Source: AWTP1-13 sp963820375 (GTDB taxonomy: Bacteria > Pseudomonadota > Alphaproteobacteria > Rhizobiales > Hyphomicrobiaceae). Taken from it: a stretch of 64,000 nucleotides of DNA. Below the pieces are notes generated by a model, which was not told where the DNA came from, searched no databases, and saw only the letters and a program-made list of their open reading frames with translations. This document shows positions 43,943-52,800 of this stretch, piece after piece. Every line of letters begins with the position of its first letter. Within the stretch, counting starts at the first letter, position 1. Made by a program: the position numbers and the translations under genes. Location: contig CAWFZX010000020.1 of the NCBI GenBank assembly GCA_963820375.1, positions 124,001 through 188,000 on the forward strand, given 5' to 3'.

Positions 43943-44791
43943 ATGAAGCTCGTACGATTTGGCGCAGCGGGCGCCGAGAAGCCAGGTTTGCTCGACGCGC
44001 AAGGCGTCGTGCGCGACCTGTCCCAACATGTCAAGGACATCACCGGCGAGACGCTGGCGCCCGCCAGTCTCGACAAATTGCGCAAGCTCGACCCCCTGTC
44101 GCTGCCTGCCGCGCCGTCGCAGGTGCGGCTCGGATCACCGGTTGGCGACGTGCGCAACTTCATCGCCGTGGGTCTCAATTATATCGATCATGCCAAAGAG
44201 ACGGGCGCGGAGATCCCCAAGGAGCCCATCCTCTTCAACAAGCTGCCCAACTGCATCGTCGGACCCAATGATGACGTGATGATTCCCAAGGGCTCCCTCA
44301 AGCTTGACTATGAGATCGAAATCGCTTTCGTGATCGGGCAGCGGGCGCGCTATGTCTCCGAAACCGATGCGCTCTCCTATGTCGCCGGCTACACCATCTG
44401 CAACGACATCTCAGAGCGCCATTTCCAGGCCGAGCGCGGTGGCCAGTGGATGAAAGGCAAGTGCGCCGAAACCTTCGGGCCATTGGGGCCGTGGCTGGTC
44501 ACGCGCGAGGAAATCCCGAACGTGCAGGCGCTCAGCATGTCCCTCGACGTCAACGGCCAGCGCCGCCAGACCGGCAATACCGAAACCATGATCTTCGGCA
44601 TCCAACACTGTGTGCACTACATCTCGCAGTTCATGGTGCTCGAGCCCGGCGATGTGGTGACGACGGGCACGCCGCCGGGTGTCGCGCTCGGCATGAAGCC
44701 GCCCGTCTGGCTGAAAGCCGGCGACCTCATGACACTGAAAATCCAGGGGTTGGGCGAACAGAAGCAGAAGGTCGTTGCCTTCAAAGACTGA
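43943..44791 (+). CDS. Fumarylacetoacetate hydrolase (FAH) family protein
   Basis: A 282-residue enzyme of the FAH superfamily, which cleaves or isomerises C-C bonds in dioxo acids. It has the N-terminal subdomain MKLVRFGAAGAEKPGLLDAQ, the hinge GDVRNFIAVGLNYIDHAKET, the metal-site Glu residues in SLKLDYEIEIAFVIGQRARY (D-x-E-x-E) and the NDISERHFQAERGGQWMKGK segment, then TGTPPGVALGMKPP with the conserved TGTPxGV. Members include 2-hydroxyhepta-2,4-diene-1,7-dioate isomerases, fumarylpyruvate hydrolases and oxaloacetate decarboxylases, so the exact reaction is open. AGAAAGG precedes the ATG. Confidence 0.93.
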   Translation: MKLVRFGAAGAEKPGLLDAQGVVRDLSQHVKDITGETLAPASLDKLRKLDPLSLPAAPSQVRLGSPVGDVRNFIAVGLNYIDHAKETGAEIPKEPILFNKLPNCIVGPNDDVMIPKGSLKLDYEIEIAFVIGQRARYVSETDALSYVAGYTICNDISERHFQAERGGQWMKGKCAETFGPLGPWLVTREEIPNVQALSMSLDVNGQRRQTGNTETMIFGIQHCVHYISQFMVLEPGDVVTTGTPPGVALGMKPPVWLKAGDLMTLKIQGLGEQKQKVVAFKD

Positions 44792-44840
44792 CGTGACGGC
44801 GACTTCAGGCGCCAAAGACCTCGCCGGCTTTGCGATTGGC

Positions 44841-47800
44841 TCAGATCGGCTGCTTGTTGGCGGGGTCAAGCTCTCGGATGGTGTGCGTTGGCGCATCGGC
44901 GCGCCGTTTCTCAATCATGTCGGCCACGTTCTTCCAGGCCTCCGGGCGCGACTTGTCGATGCGGCCGATCTCATTGTGGACGGCACGCAGCAGCACAAGC
45001 AGCTCCTGTTCGCCGGCAGCCTGGCCGTCGTCGGACTGGGCCGCCTCCTCGAGGCGCTCGATCAGGTCCTGCAGGATGCCGACCTCAGGCAACAGCAACA
45101 GCGCTTTGAAGGCCGTCTCGAGATCCTCGGCAACCTCGTCGAGCAGCTGTTGGCGCCGAGCATCGCCGTCGAAGCTGCGGTTGAGTTCGCCATACTTCTG
45201 GGCCAGGGCATCGCTCTTGGCCTCCTGCAGCTCCTTGAGAAAGACGCTAAGGTTGTGGTTGCTCTGCGCGAGCTGATCGAGCGCCCGGCAGGCCGCGGCG
45301 GCCTGTTCGCGCACTGAGCTGTGCCGCAGGCGCGAGGCAGACGGGAGCGTCAGGCCGATGGCCCGCAACAGCTCGCTCCAGATCTCTTCGCTGATCTCCG
45401 CGTCGCTCGGGCCGCGCGGGCCTGCTTCGGCCAGTCGATGCATCAGCCGCCGCGGTTCGCCAGTGCTGCTGGCGGGCGCCGCAGCGATGGCTGGCCGCGC
45501 TCTGGCAGCCGGTGCGGCGGAACCGCCGCCGGCCGCCGCGATCGCCAGGGCGTCCGCCCCAGCGGAAACCAGAAAGTGTGCGCGAATGCGGGCAAGCGTC
45601 TTGTAGAAGTCGCGGCTGATGAAATAGTGGCTGTTGTTGGCGCGCTGAACGGCTTCCATGGTGGCGCCGGCATTGAGCGCATTGCGCACGACCTTCTTGT
45701 CGTGATGCATGACCTCGTCGAGCCTGATTTCGGCCGTGAATTCGGGACGCTCCTGCAATCCCATCTTTTCCAGAAATGTGCGGCGATCCTCGATCGGGTG
45801 CACGTAGCGCAACACGGTTTCGACGTTCTCGCGCACATTGGGCAACAGCGAGACCGCCATGATGCGTTCCAGCTCGGCCAGGGTGACGTGCGATCTGTCG
45901 GCCCCGAAGGATTTTTTGGCGACCAGCGAGAGGTATTCGAACAGCTCCGAGCGCAACTCGTAGAGGTTGCCATCGACATGGCGAACCGCACCGATGGTGG
46001 CGCCGGCGTTCAGCAGGCGGTTGAGGTCGGGTGCGTGCGGGTCATCCTCGCGCACGGTCACGCGCTGCGTGAAGCCCTCGCGGGCCGCCATTGGTCGCAT
46101 GGCGTTGAGCATGAGCCGGGCATTCTCGTAGGTGTGCGGCAACAGGGCCGTATCGATCACCGCCTGCAGCTGTTCGGCGCTGCGTGCCTTCGGGCTCGGC
46201 ACGTCAGAGAGCGGCGAGCGCAGCGCCTGGGCCCCGAACAGGCCCGACATGAAGACCAGCGAATCGACGCCGATGGCCAGGATCAGCGCCAGATAGGCCA
46301 GCCGGTTGCCATCCAGAAAGGCGTTCCACGTCACGACGAAGCGGTGCGCCCTGTCGTCCCGGTTCATTTCGATCGCCGCCAGCCTGGCCCCGACATCGGC
46401 CGAATCCTTGCCGATCAAGCCGGAATCCTGCAGGCAGCCGCGCCCGAACCCTAGCAAGGCGTCCGTGCTGGCGAGCGCGCTCAGCTTATCGCCGCCAGCA
46501 CAGCGGTCCTGGAACAGCATGAGACCAGCGTTGAGAGCAAACACCCGGCCGGCGGCTTCGGCCGCCTGCTTTGGATCACAGTCGATGCTGCGCAGCCTAT
46601 TCTTGCTGGCCTCGGTGCTCGACATGGCGGCGATGAGGTGGCTGCATTGCAGCTGCAGGCCGGCCAGACGTTCCGTGTTGGGCTGTTGGCGGAAGGCAGC
46701 ACGGGCGCGCTCGAACGCCGGCAGGATGCGCGCCGGGTCGAGCTTGCCATTGTCTTCGCCGTCGCCGGCTGCCACCGCCGCCTTGATGCGCTGTTCGGCG
46801 GTCTGCGTCTCGCCTTTCAGCTTAGCGAGATCGCCGTCGATACTGGACAGCTCCCGCTCGATCTGGGCCAGGCGGGTCTCGACCCCGTTCAGCCGCTTGT
46901 AGGCGTCCCGGCTACGTTCTTCCTTGATTTTGTATTGATCGTTGAGCATCGCCAGTTCGCTCATGCGCTGACGATAGGCCGGTCCCTTGCCTTGCTTCAT
47001 GGTGCCTTCGACGCCGCGGTCCTCGGCCAAGCCTTCGATGCGCTTGGCGTCGATTTCCTTGGCCTTGGCGTCGAGCTCGCTGCGGTGCTGGGCATAGTCG
47101 GCCGCCAGCCCGGGTCGCTCGGCCTTCAAACGCGACAGCTCGTCCGTCAGCGACACTTTTTTGTTGGCAAGCCCGGCCTGGCCGCTCTGCGCGGTGGTGA
47201 TGCGCTCCTGCTGCTGATTGATGGCGCGGCGCCGCTCCTCCATCTGCTGCACGAAATATTTTTCGATCTCACCTTGCTGCTCTTGCGCCTGGCGGCCGAG
47301 CATGGCCAGCTGTTTGTCGTAGGCCTTCCAGCCATCCGTGTCGAACAGCCGCTCGGCCTCCTCCTGCTGTCGTCGCTGCGCCAAGGCACCGATATCGGCG
47401 ATCGTCGAGCCGATCTGGCTGGTGGTGCGTACCTCGGCGGCACGGCTGCGGGCCTCGGCCGGGAAGATGGCATTGAAGTGGGAATCGAAGGAAAAAAAGA
47501 CCGAGGCGGCCATCGACGACAGGAACATGACCCACAGCACGGCATTCTTGACCATTAAGCGCAGGCTCTGGGCGTAGGATGTGGTGATGTCGCCGCCACG
47601 GCGCGAGCCGAAGCCGATGATGGCAATCAGCACCAGGCCGATCAGGAAATAGAGGGTTATCTCGCCGACCTTGGCGAGGTCGGCGCGGAAGCCGGCGGTG
47701 CTGCTCAAGGTGATGGCGTCGAAGTGCTGCAGCACCCAGTAAAAAACCAAACCCACAAGGGCCACGCCCAGCAGCATGCCGACGATCGCATCCGCCAAGC

Positions 47801-48176
47801 GCGCCCGCCGCCCGTCGGCGGCGCGTTGGTTCATGCCAACGGCGAAGCTTTCGCCGATCAGCCAGGCGACGATCAGCATCACGCCCTGAATCCCGAAGGC
47901 GATCGCCAACGACAGCAGCGGTGCGCGCGTGAAATTGCGCAAGCCGTCCCAGGTGGTGTAGGCGGAGGCAAGCGACAGCGCGACACCGGTCGAGGCCAGC
48001 AGCGTCAGTTGCCAATTGTCGGTCAGCGCTTTTTCGATGCCATGCCGCAGCCGGGCGAAGAAGCCGGTGCGTCGAAACAGGATGAGAAGAGCCAGGCCGC
48101 TGAGCAGGAGCAGATAGTTCTGACCGACGAAGGCAAGGACCGCATCCAGTGCCGCTTTGACGTCGAAGCCCTGCAT
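44841..48176 (-). CDS. Uncharacterised 1,111-aa polytopic membrane protein with coiled coil and internal repeat
   Basis: No named family is recognised. The first 230 residues contain about six transmembrane helices (for example LLLLSGLALLILF at 22-34, PLLSLAIAFGIQGVMLIVAW at 86-105, LYFLIGLVLIAIIGFG at 175-190). Residues about 245-470 are a long charged coiled coil (QAQEQQGEIEKYFVQQMEER and LAQIERELSSIDGDLAKLKG). A further helix, LAYLALILAIGVDSLVFMSG, lies near 625-650. The C-terminal third includes two related segments: LLPHTYENARLMLNAMRPMA ... LLNAGATIGAVRHVDGNLYE and LLPNVRENVETVLRYVHPIE ... ALNAGATMEAVQRANNSHYF, showing an internal duplication. The end is coiled-coil-rich. It converges on the FAH gene. 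A membrane scaffold is plausible, but no function is proposed. Confidence 0.8.
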   Translation of the reverse strand: MQGFDVKAALDAVLAFVGQNYLLLLSGLALLILFRRTGFFARLRHGIEKALTDNWQLTLLASTGVALSLASAYTTWDGLRNFTRAPLLSLAIAFGIQGVMLIVAWLIGESFAVGMNQRAADGRRARLADAIVGMLLGVALVGLVFYWVLQHFDAITLSSTAGFRADLAKVGEITLYFLIGLVLIAIIGFGSRRGGDITTSYAQSLRLMVKNAVLWVMFLSSMAASVFFSFDSHFNAIFPAEARSRAAEVRTTSQIGSTIADIGALAQRRQQEEAERLFDTDGWKAYDKQLAMLGRQAQEQQGEIEKYFVQQMEERRRAINQQQERITTAQSGQAGLANKKVSLTDELSRLKAERPGLAADYAQHRSELDAKAKEIDAKRIEGLAEDRGVEGTMKQGKGPAYRQRMSELAMLNDQYKIKEERSRDAYKRLNGVETRLAQIERELSSIDGDLAKLKGETQTAEQRIKAAVAAGDGEDNGKLDPARILPAFERARAAFRQQPNTERLAGLQLQCSHLIAAMSSTEASKNRLRSIDCDPKQAAEAAGRVFALNAGLMLFQDRCAGGDKLSALASTDALLGFGRGCLQDSGLIGKDSADVGARLAAIEMNRDDRAHRFVVTWNAFLDGNRLAYLALILAIGVDSLVFMSGLFGAQALRSPLSDVPSPKARSAEQLQAVIDTALLPHTYENARLMLNAMRPMAAREGFTQRVTVREDDPHAPDLNRLLNAGATIGAVRHVDGNLYELRSELFEYLSLVAKKSFGADRSHVTLAELERIMAVSLLPNVRENVETVLRYVHPIEDRRTFLEKMGLQERPEFTAEIRLDEVMHHDKKVVRNALNAGATMEAVQRANNSHYFISRDFYKTLARIRAHFLVSAGADALAIAAAGGGSAAPAARARPAIAAAPASSTGEPRRLMHRLAEAGPRGPSDAEISEEIWSELLRAIGLTLPSASRLRHSSVREQAAAACRALDQLAQSNHNLSVFLKELQEAKSDALAQKYGELNRSFDGDARRQQLLDEVAEDLETAFKALLLLPEVGILQDLIERLEEAAQSDDGQAAGEQELLVLLRAVHNEIGRIDKSRPEAWKNVADMIEKRRADAPTHTIRELDPANKQPI

Positions 48177-48455
48177 CCCGCACGTCTCCCGCTAGCACCC
48201 GAGCGTCAGGCGGCCACACCATCGCCAGCATCGCCCGCCAAGGCGGCGGCAGGTGGGCCGCATTGGGGCGATATTGTTGTGTCGGCGCGCAAATGCAATG
48301 CGCGCGCCGCAGGCGGAACGGCATGGTCGGCGTCGGCGATGATCGCACGCGTGAGCAGCAAAATTCTGCAAGCCGTTGCCGGCCCACGATTTACGACGGT
48401 GCCAGATTCCAGCGTGAGCCGTTGCGCATTAAGATTCGTTAAGGATCGAGGCTCA

Positions 48456-48974
48456 TCACAGCTGCAGGCTGGCTCGGGCGCGCTCGTGATGGGCAACCGA
48501 GGCCGGATCAAAGCAGCAAAAGATCACGCGCGTGAAATGAGGCTGCGCGCGCAACTGGGCGGCGACCGTCGCCAGTGCGATCGGTGCCGCGCGCTCGGGT
48601 GGAAAGCCGTAGGCGCCCGTCGAGATGGCCGGGAAGGCAAGCGAGCGGATGCCGTTGACCCGCGCCAGCGTGAGCGCATTGGCATAGGCGTCGGCCAGCA
48701 GTTGCGCTTCGCCGGCATTCCCGCCCTGCCACACCGGACCGACGGTATGGATCACGTGCCGCGCCTTTAGCCGATAGCCGCGCGTGATCTTGGCTTGGCC
48801 TGTCGCACAGCCTCCAAGCGTCAGGCACTCGGCTAACAGCTCCGGCCCGGCCGCGCGATGGATGGCCCCATCCACACCACCGCCGCCGCGCAGCGTGCGA
48901 TTGGCGGCGTTGACGATGGCATCCACGTCAAGCGTGGTGATGTCGCCTGCCACGATCTCAAGACGGTGCGGCAT
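48456..48974 (-). CDS. Macrodomain O-acetyl-ADP-ribose deacetylase (YmdB-like)
   Basis: A 172-residue macrodomain with all landmark segments: LEIVAGDITTLDVDAIVNAA (the GDIT...DAIVNAAN ADP-ribose pocket), GGGGVDGAIHRAAGPELLAE, CATGQAKITRGYRLKARHVI and SLAFPAISTGAYGFPPERAA. Family knowledge: hydrolyses O-acetyl-ADP-ribose and removes ADP-ribose from proteins or RNA. The gene stands alone on the minus strand between the large membrane protein and the zur gene. Confidence 0.95.
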   Translation of the reverse strand: MPHRLEIVAGDITTLDVDAIVNAANRTLRGGGGVDGAIHRAAGPELLAECLTLGGCATGQAKITRGYRLKARHVIHTVGPVWQGGNAGEAQLLADAYANALTLARVNGIRSLAFPAISTGAYGFPPERAAPIALATVAAQLRAQPHFTRVIFCCFDPASVAHHERARASLQL

Positions 48975-49130
48975 GTCCTTGGCGGCCTCAGCACGGCCGG
49001 TCGCCCCGGCCGCTTGCTGCTTTTAGCGCCTTTCAGGCTGCGGCAGAATGCTTTTACGGGCGCGGCAGAATATCTGCTGTTTGCCACGCTCGTGGCTGGC
49101 ATGGCATCGACCGGATGCTATAAGGGGGCG

Positions 49131-49649
49131 ATGACGCCATTCCTGTCCAGCGGTGCCTTCCCTGCGCCTGAGCACGATCATGGCCATTGTCTCACCGAGG
49201 CGATGGACCGGGCGGGCAAGGCCTTCGCCGACAAAGGTCTCAAGTTGACGGGCTTGCGCCGGTCCGTGTTTGCCGAAATCGCCGCCTCGCACAAGGCCAT
49301 CGGCGCCTACGAGGTGCTGGCCAGGTTGGCCGCGCGCGGCGAACGGCTGGCGCCGATTTCCGTCTATCGGGCCATCGACGCGCTGGTGGCCGTCGGCATC
49401 GTGCACCGCTTCGAAAGCCGCAACGCCTTTTTTGCCTGCCATGCCGGGCATGCGGCGCGCCGTCAGCTCGTGCTGGCGTGCGAGACCTGCCGCTCGGTGG
49501 CTGAAATCGACGGCGATTCGGTCTTCCAAGCGATTGATAAGTCGGCCGACCGGGCGGCCTTTGCGGCCAAGGCAGCCGTGGTGGAGGTCTGGGGCCTGTG
49601 CGCCAATTGTGCCGAGGCGGCGCAGGAGCCGGATCATGGACGGGCGTGA
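49131..49649 (+). CDS. zur: Fur-family zinc uptake regulator (Zur)
   Basis: A 172-residue Fur-fold repressor. The HTH domain includes GLKLTGLRRSVFAEIAASHK and YEVLARLAARGERLAPISVY with RAIDALVAVGIVHRFESRNA. Metal-binding features are CHAGHAARRQLVLACETCRS and a final CANCAEA, giving two C-x(2)-C pairs for the structural zinc. The gene overlaps znuC by 14 bases and is followed by znuB, which identifies it as Zur rather than Fur. With zinc it should repress this operon. Start: ATG 49131 with GGGGG just ahead; ATG 49101 is possible. A Zur box was not identified with confidence. Confidence 0.92.
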   Translation: MTPFLSSGAFPAPEHDHGHCLTEAMDRAGKAFADKGLKLTGLRRSVFAEIAASHKAIGAYEVLARLAARGERLAPISVYRAIDALVAVGIVHRFESRNAFFACHAGHAARRQLVLACETCRSVAEIDGDSVFQAIDKSADRAAFAAKAAVVEVWGLCANCAEAAQEPDHGRA

Positions 49650-50547
49650 GCGTCCCCCGCCGTCGGGTCCCCTGCCGCGTGGGCAGGCCCACCAGCCGGA
49701 ACGGTCGGCCTGGAACGGCGAGGAGCTAGCGCTGCTGCCCGGCAGCGAGCGCGGCCCCTTTGACGAGGCTGGGCAGCGCGCGCAGCTCATCTCCGCTCGG
49801 GGCATCATGCTGAGCCGCGGCGGGCGCACGCTGCTGCAGGACGTTGACCTCGACGTTGGCGCCGGCGAGATCGTCACCCTGATCGGGCCGAACGGCGCCG
49901 GCAAGACGACGCTGGTGCGCGTGCTGCTGGGCATCCTGGCGCCCAACCGTGGCGAGGTCCGGCGCAAGGCTGGCCTGAGCGTGGGTTATGTGCCGCAACG
50001 CCTCGATGTCGATCGCACCATTCCACTCACGGTGGCCCGCTTCGTCGCGCTGGGCCAGCCTGCGGCCGGCGCAGCCATCGAAGGCGCCCTCGCCGAGGTT
50101 GGGGCGACGGCGTTGCTGGAGCGCCAACTCTGCGAACTGTCCGGCGGCGAGTTGCAACGCGTCGTGCTCGCCCGCGCCCTGGTGCGCTCTCCCGAGCTGC
50201 TGGTGCTCGATGAGCCGGTGCGTGGCGTCGACTATGCCGGCGAAGCGGAACTTTACACGTTGATCGGTCGTCTGCGCTCGGAGCGAGGCTTTGGGGTGCT
50301 GCTGGTGTCGCACGACCTGCACATCGTCATGGCCCAAAGCGACCGGGTGATCTGCCTCAATCATCACGTCTGCTGCTCGGGCGTACCGCACTCGGTCGCG
50401 CAACACCCCGAATACGCGCGGCTGTTCGGCCCGCATGCCTCGCGCGCCATCGGCCTTTACCAGCATCATCACGACCATAGTCATGATTTAGCGGGCGCGC
50501 CCCAGCCGTCGGGGTCGGCGCCGCATGGCAGGCGGGAGATCACGTGA
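49636..50547 (+). CDS. znuC: Zinc ABC transporter ATP-binding protein
   Basis: The 303-residue ATPase that powers high-affinity Zn uptake. After a 50-residue N-terminal extension come Walker A IVTLIGPNGAGKTTLVRVLL, the Q-loop region VGYVPQRLDVDRTIPLTVAR, the signature CELSGGELQRVVLARALVRS, Walker B LLVLDEPVRGVDYAGEAELY and H-loop VSHDLHIVMAQSD. The end is His-rich (YQHHHDHSHD), as in other zinc ATPases. It overlaps zur at its start and znuB at its end (GTGA), so all three are one translation-coupled operon. znuA is absent from the window. Confidence 0.95.
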   Translation: MDGRERPPPSGPLPRGQAHQPERSAWNGEELALLPGSERGPFDEAGQRAQLISARGIMLSRGGRTLLQDVDLDVGAGEIVTLIGPNGAGKTTLVRVLLGILAPNRGEVRRKAGLSVGYVPQRLDVDRTIPLTVARFVALGQPAAGAAIEGALAEVGATALLERQLCELSGGELQRVVLARALVRSPELLVLDEPVRGVDYAGEAELYTLIGRLRSERGFGVLLVSHDLHIVMAQSDRVICLNHHVCCSGVPHSVAQHPEYARLFGPHASRAIGLYQHHHDHSHDLAGAPQPSGSAPHGRREIT

Positions 50548-51341
50548 CCGAGCCCTTTTTGATGCGTGCCCTGCTCGGCGGCATGGGCCTGGCGCTGGTC
50601 GCTGCACCGCTGGGATGCTTCGTGGTGTGGCGCCGGATGGCGTATTTCGGGGAAGCGGTGGCGCAGTCCGGGCTGATCGGCATCGCCGTCGGGCTGGCCC
50701 TGTCGTTCAATCTGACGGCAAGCGTTCTGGTCGTGACGCTTGCGGTCTCGGGCCTGCTGGTCTTGCTCGGCCGGCAGAACCTCGTGCCAATCGATACGCT
50801 GCTGGGCCTCGTTGCGCATGCCGCGCTTGCACTGGGCGTCATCACCGCCTCGCTGGTACAGGGTCCTCAGCTCGATCTCATGACCTTCCTGTTCGGCGAT
50901 ATTTTCGCCATCAGCCGCGCCGACCTGCGTTGGATCTATCTCGGCGGGATCGTCACCTTGGCGCTTGAGGTCTGGCTCTGGCGGCCGCTGTTGGCCATAG
51001 CCGTGGACGAAGAGCTCGCTGCCGCCGAAGGGACACGCACGCAATACTTCAAGCTGGTGTTCGTGCTGCTGCTCGCCCTCGTTGTTGCCATTGCCATCAA
51101 AATCGTCGGCGTTCTGCTGACGGTAGCCTTCCTGATCATGCCCGCCGCCGCCGCCCGACCGCTGTCGGAGACGCCCGAGCAGATGGCGGTGTTCGCCGCC
51201 ATCTTCGGCATGCTTTCGGTTGCGCTTGGCCTCTTCCTGTCGGTGTCGCTGGATACGCCGGGTGGGCCGTCGATCGTTGTGATGCTGGCGGTCTTTTTCA
51301 TTGCCGCAGCCTTCCCTTCCGTGCTGCGCCAGCAGCGTTGA
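50544..51341 (+). CDS. znuB: Zinc ABC transporter permease (GTG start)
   Basis: A 265-residue inner-membrane permease of the ABC-3 family with about eight hydrophobic helices. Typical opening FLMRALLGGMGLALVAAPLG and CFVVWRRMAYFGEAVAQSGL (the family's FGDALSHS region), and the segment VGVLLTVAFLIMPAAAARPL near the end. It forms the zinc channel with ZnuC. The GTG at 50544 overlaps the znuC stop. Confidence 0.95.
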   Translation: MTEPFLMRALLGGMGLALVAAPLGCFVVWRRMAYFGEAVAQSGLIGIAVGLALSFNLTASVLVVTLAVSGLLVLLGRQNLVPIDTLLGLVAHAALALGVITASLVQGPQLDLMTFLFGDIFAISRADLRWIYLGGIVTLALEVWLWRPLLAIAVDEELAAAEGTRTQYFKLVFVLLLALVVAIAIKIVGVLLTVAFLIMPAAAARPLSETPEQMAVFAAIFGMLSVALGLFLSVSLDTPGGPSIVVMLAVFFIAAAFPSVLRQQR

Positions 51342-51388
51342 GAGCTTGTGCTACAATCAATCCCGCCGTGAGTGAGGACAAGCCGGCG

Positions 51389-52639
51389 ATGTCGATGAGC
51401 CCTGGCATATCACGCAGAAAATCCATCCCGGTGGACGTCGGCGGCGTGACCGTGGGTGGCGACGCCCCGATCGTCGTGCAGTCGATGACCAACACCGATA
51501 CGGCCGATATCGAACGGACGGCGCAGCAGTCGGCCGACCTTGCCCGCGCGGGTTCCGAGCTGGTGCGCATCACCGTCGATCGCGAACAGGCCGCCAAGGC
51601 GGTGCCGCATATCCGCGATCGCTTGCTGGCGATGGGGGTCACGGTGCCCCTGATCGGCGATTTCCACTACAACGGCCACACGCTGCTGGCCGAGCATCCC
51701 GCCTGCGCCGAAGCGCTCGCCAAATACCGCATCAATCCCGGCAACGTCGGCTTCAAGGACAAGCGCGATCGGCAGTTCGCGGCGATCGTGGAAATTGCGC
51801 TCAAATACGCCAAGCCCGTGCGCATTGGCGTCAACTGGGGCAGCCTTGATCAGGAGCTGCTGACGGCCCTGATGGACGAGAACGCCAAGGCACGCCGGCC
51901 CCGGGACGCCCGAGCCGTGATGCATGAGGCGATTGTGCAGTCGGCGCTGCTCTCGGCCAAGCGAGCCGAGGAGCTTGGCCTCGGCGCCGACCGCATTATT
52001 CTCTCGGCCAAAGTGAGCGCGGTGCAGGATCTCATTAGCGTCTACAGCCTGCTGGCAGGGCGCTCGCAGCTCGCCTTGCATCTGGGCTTGACCGAAGCCG
52101 GCATGGGCTCCAAGGGCATCGTTGCCTCCACGGCGGCGATCGGCGTGCTGCTGCAGCAGGGCATCGGCGACACCATCCGCGTCTCGCTGACCCCCGAGCC
52201 GGACGGCGATCGCACCCAGGAGGTGCGGGTGGCCCAGGAAATCCTGCAGACCATGGGCTTGCGGTCGTTCGTGCCGATTGTGGCGGCCTGTCCCGGTTGC
52301 GGTCGCACCACCTCAACCGTCTTCCAGGAGTTGGCGAGCGAAGTGCAAAGCTACGTGCGCGCCCGCATGCCGGCCTGGCGTCAGACCTATCCTGGAGTCG
52401 AAAGTCTCAATCTGGCGGTGATGGGCTGCATCGTCAACGGACCGGGTGAATCCAAGCACGCCGATATCGGCATCTCGCTGCCGGGCACCGGCGAGGCACC
52501 GGTCGCGCCGGTGTTCATCGACGGCAAGAAAGCCATGACCCTGCGCGGGCCAGGGATCGCCGATGAGTTCAAAAAGATCATCGAGAGCTACGTCGCGCGG
52601 CGCTACGGCGCCAATCGGCAACCCGAGCCGGCGGCTTGA
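51389..52639 (+). CDS. ispG: 4-hydroxy-3-methylbut-2-enyl diphosphate synthase (IspG/GcpE)
   Basis: A 416-residue iron-sulphur enzyme of the MEP isoprenoid pathway that reduces MEcPP to HMBPP. Hallmarks: PVDVGGVTVGGDAPIVVQSM and TNTDTADIERTAQQSADLAR at the start, YRINPGNVGFKDKRDRQFAA, LHLGLTEAGMGSKGIVASTA, and the 4Fe-4S ligands in VAACPGCGRTTSTVFQELAS (two Cys) and LNLAVMGCIVNGPGESKHAD (third Cys). Length is normal. Start: ATG 51389 (with a second ATG at 51395); it follows znuB by 47 bases and may be in the same transcript. Confidence 0.98.
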   Translation: MSMSPGISRRKSIPVDVGGVTVGGDAPIVVQSMTNTDTADIERTAQQSADLARAGSELVRITVDREQAAKAVPHIRDRLLAMGVTVPLIGDFHYNGHTLLAEHPACAEALAKYRINPGNVGFKDKRDRQFAAIVEIALKYAKPVRIGVNWGSLDQELLTALMDENAKARRPRDARAVMHEAIVQSALLSAKRAEELGLGADRIILSAKVSAVQDLISVYSLLAGRSQLALHLGLTEAGMGSKGIVASTAAIGVLLQQGIGDTIRVSLTPEPDGDRTQEVRVAQEILQTMGLRSFVPIVAACPGCGRTTSTVFQELASEVQSYVRARMPAWRQTYPGVESLNLAVMGCIVNGPGESKHADIGISLPGTGEAPVAPVFIDGKKAMTLRGPGIADEFKKIIESYVARRYGANRQPEPAA

Positions 52640-52800
52640 AGCCTGCTGGCGCAGCGGCTCGCAGCGGAGCCGCAAGCGGCGTCTGGCGGGCGACGTCGGG
52701 TCGATCCGGGGCCGCACAGGCCAGCCCGGCGCGGCGGGGCGCGCTGGTTGGGCCCATGAGGACGGGCCGGGTGGCGCCGAGCGGGAAGGTCCGCTCGCCC

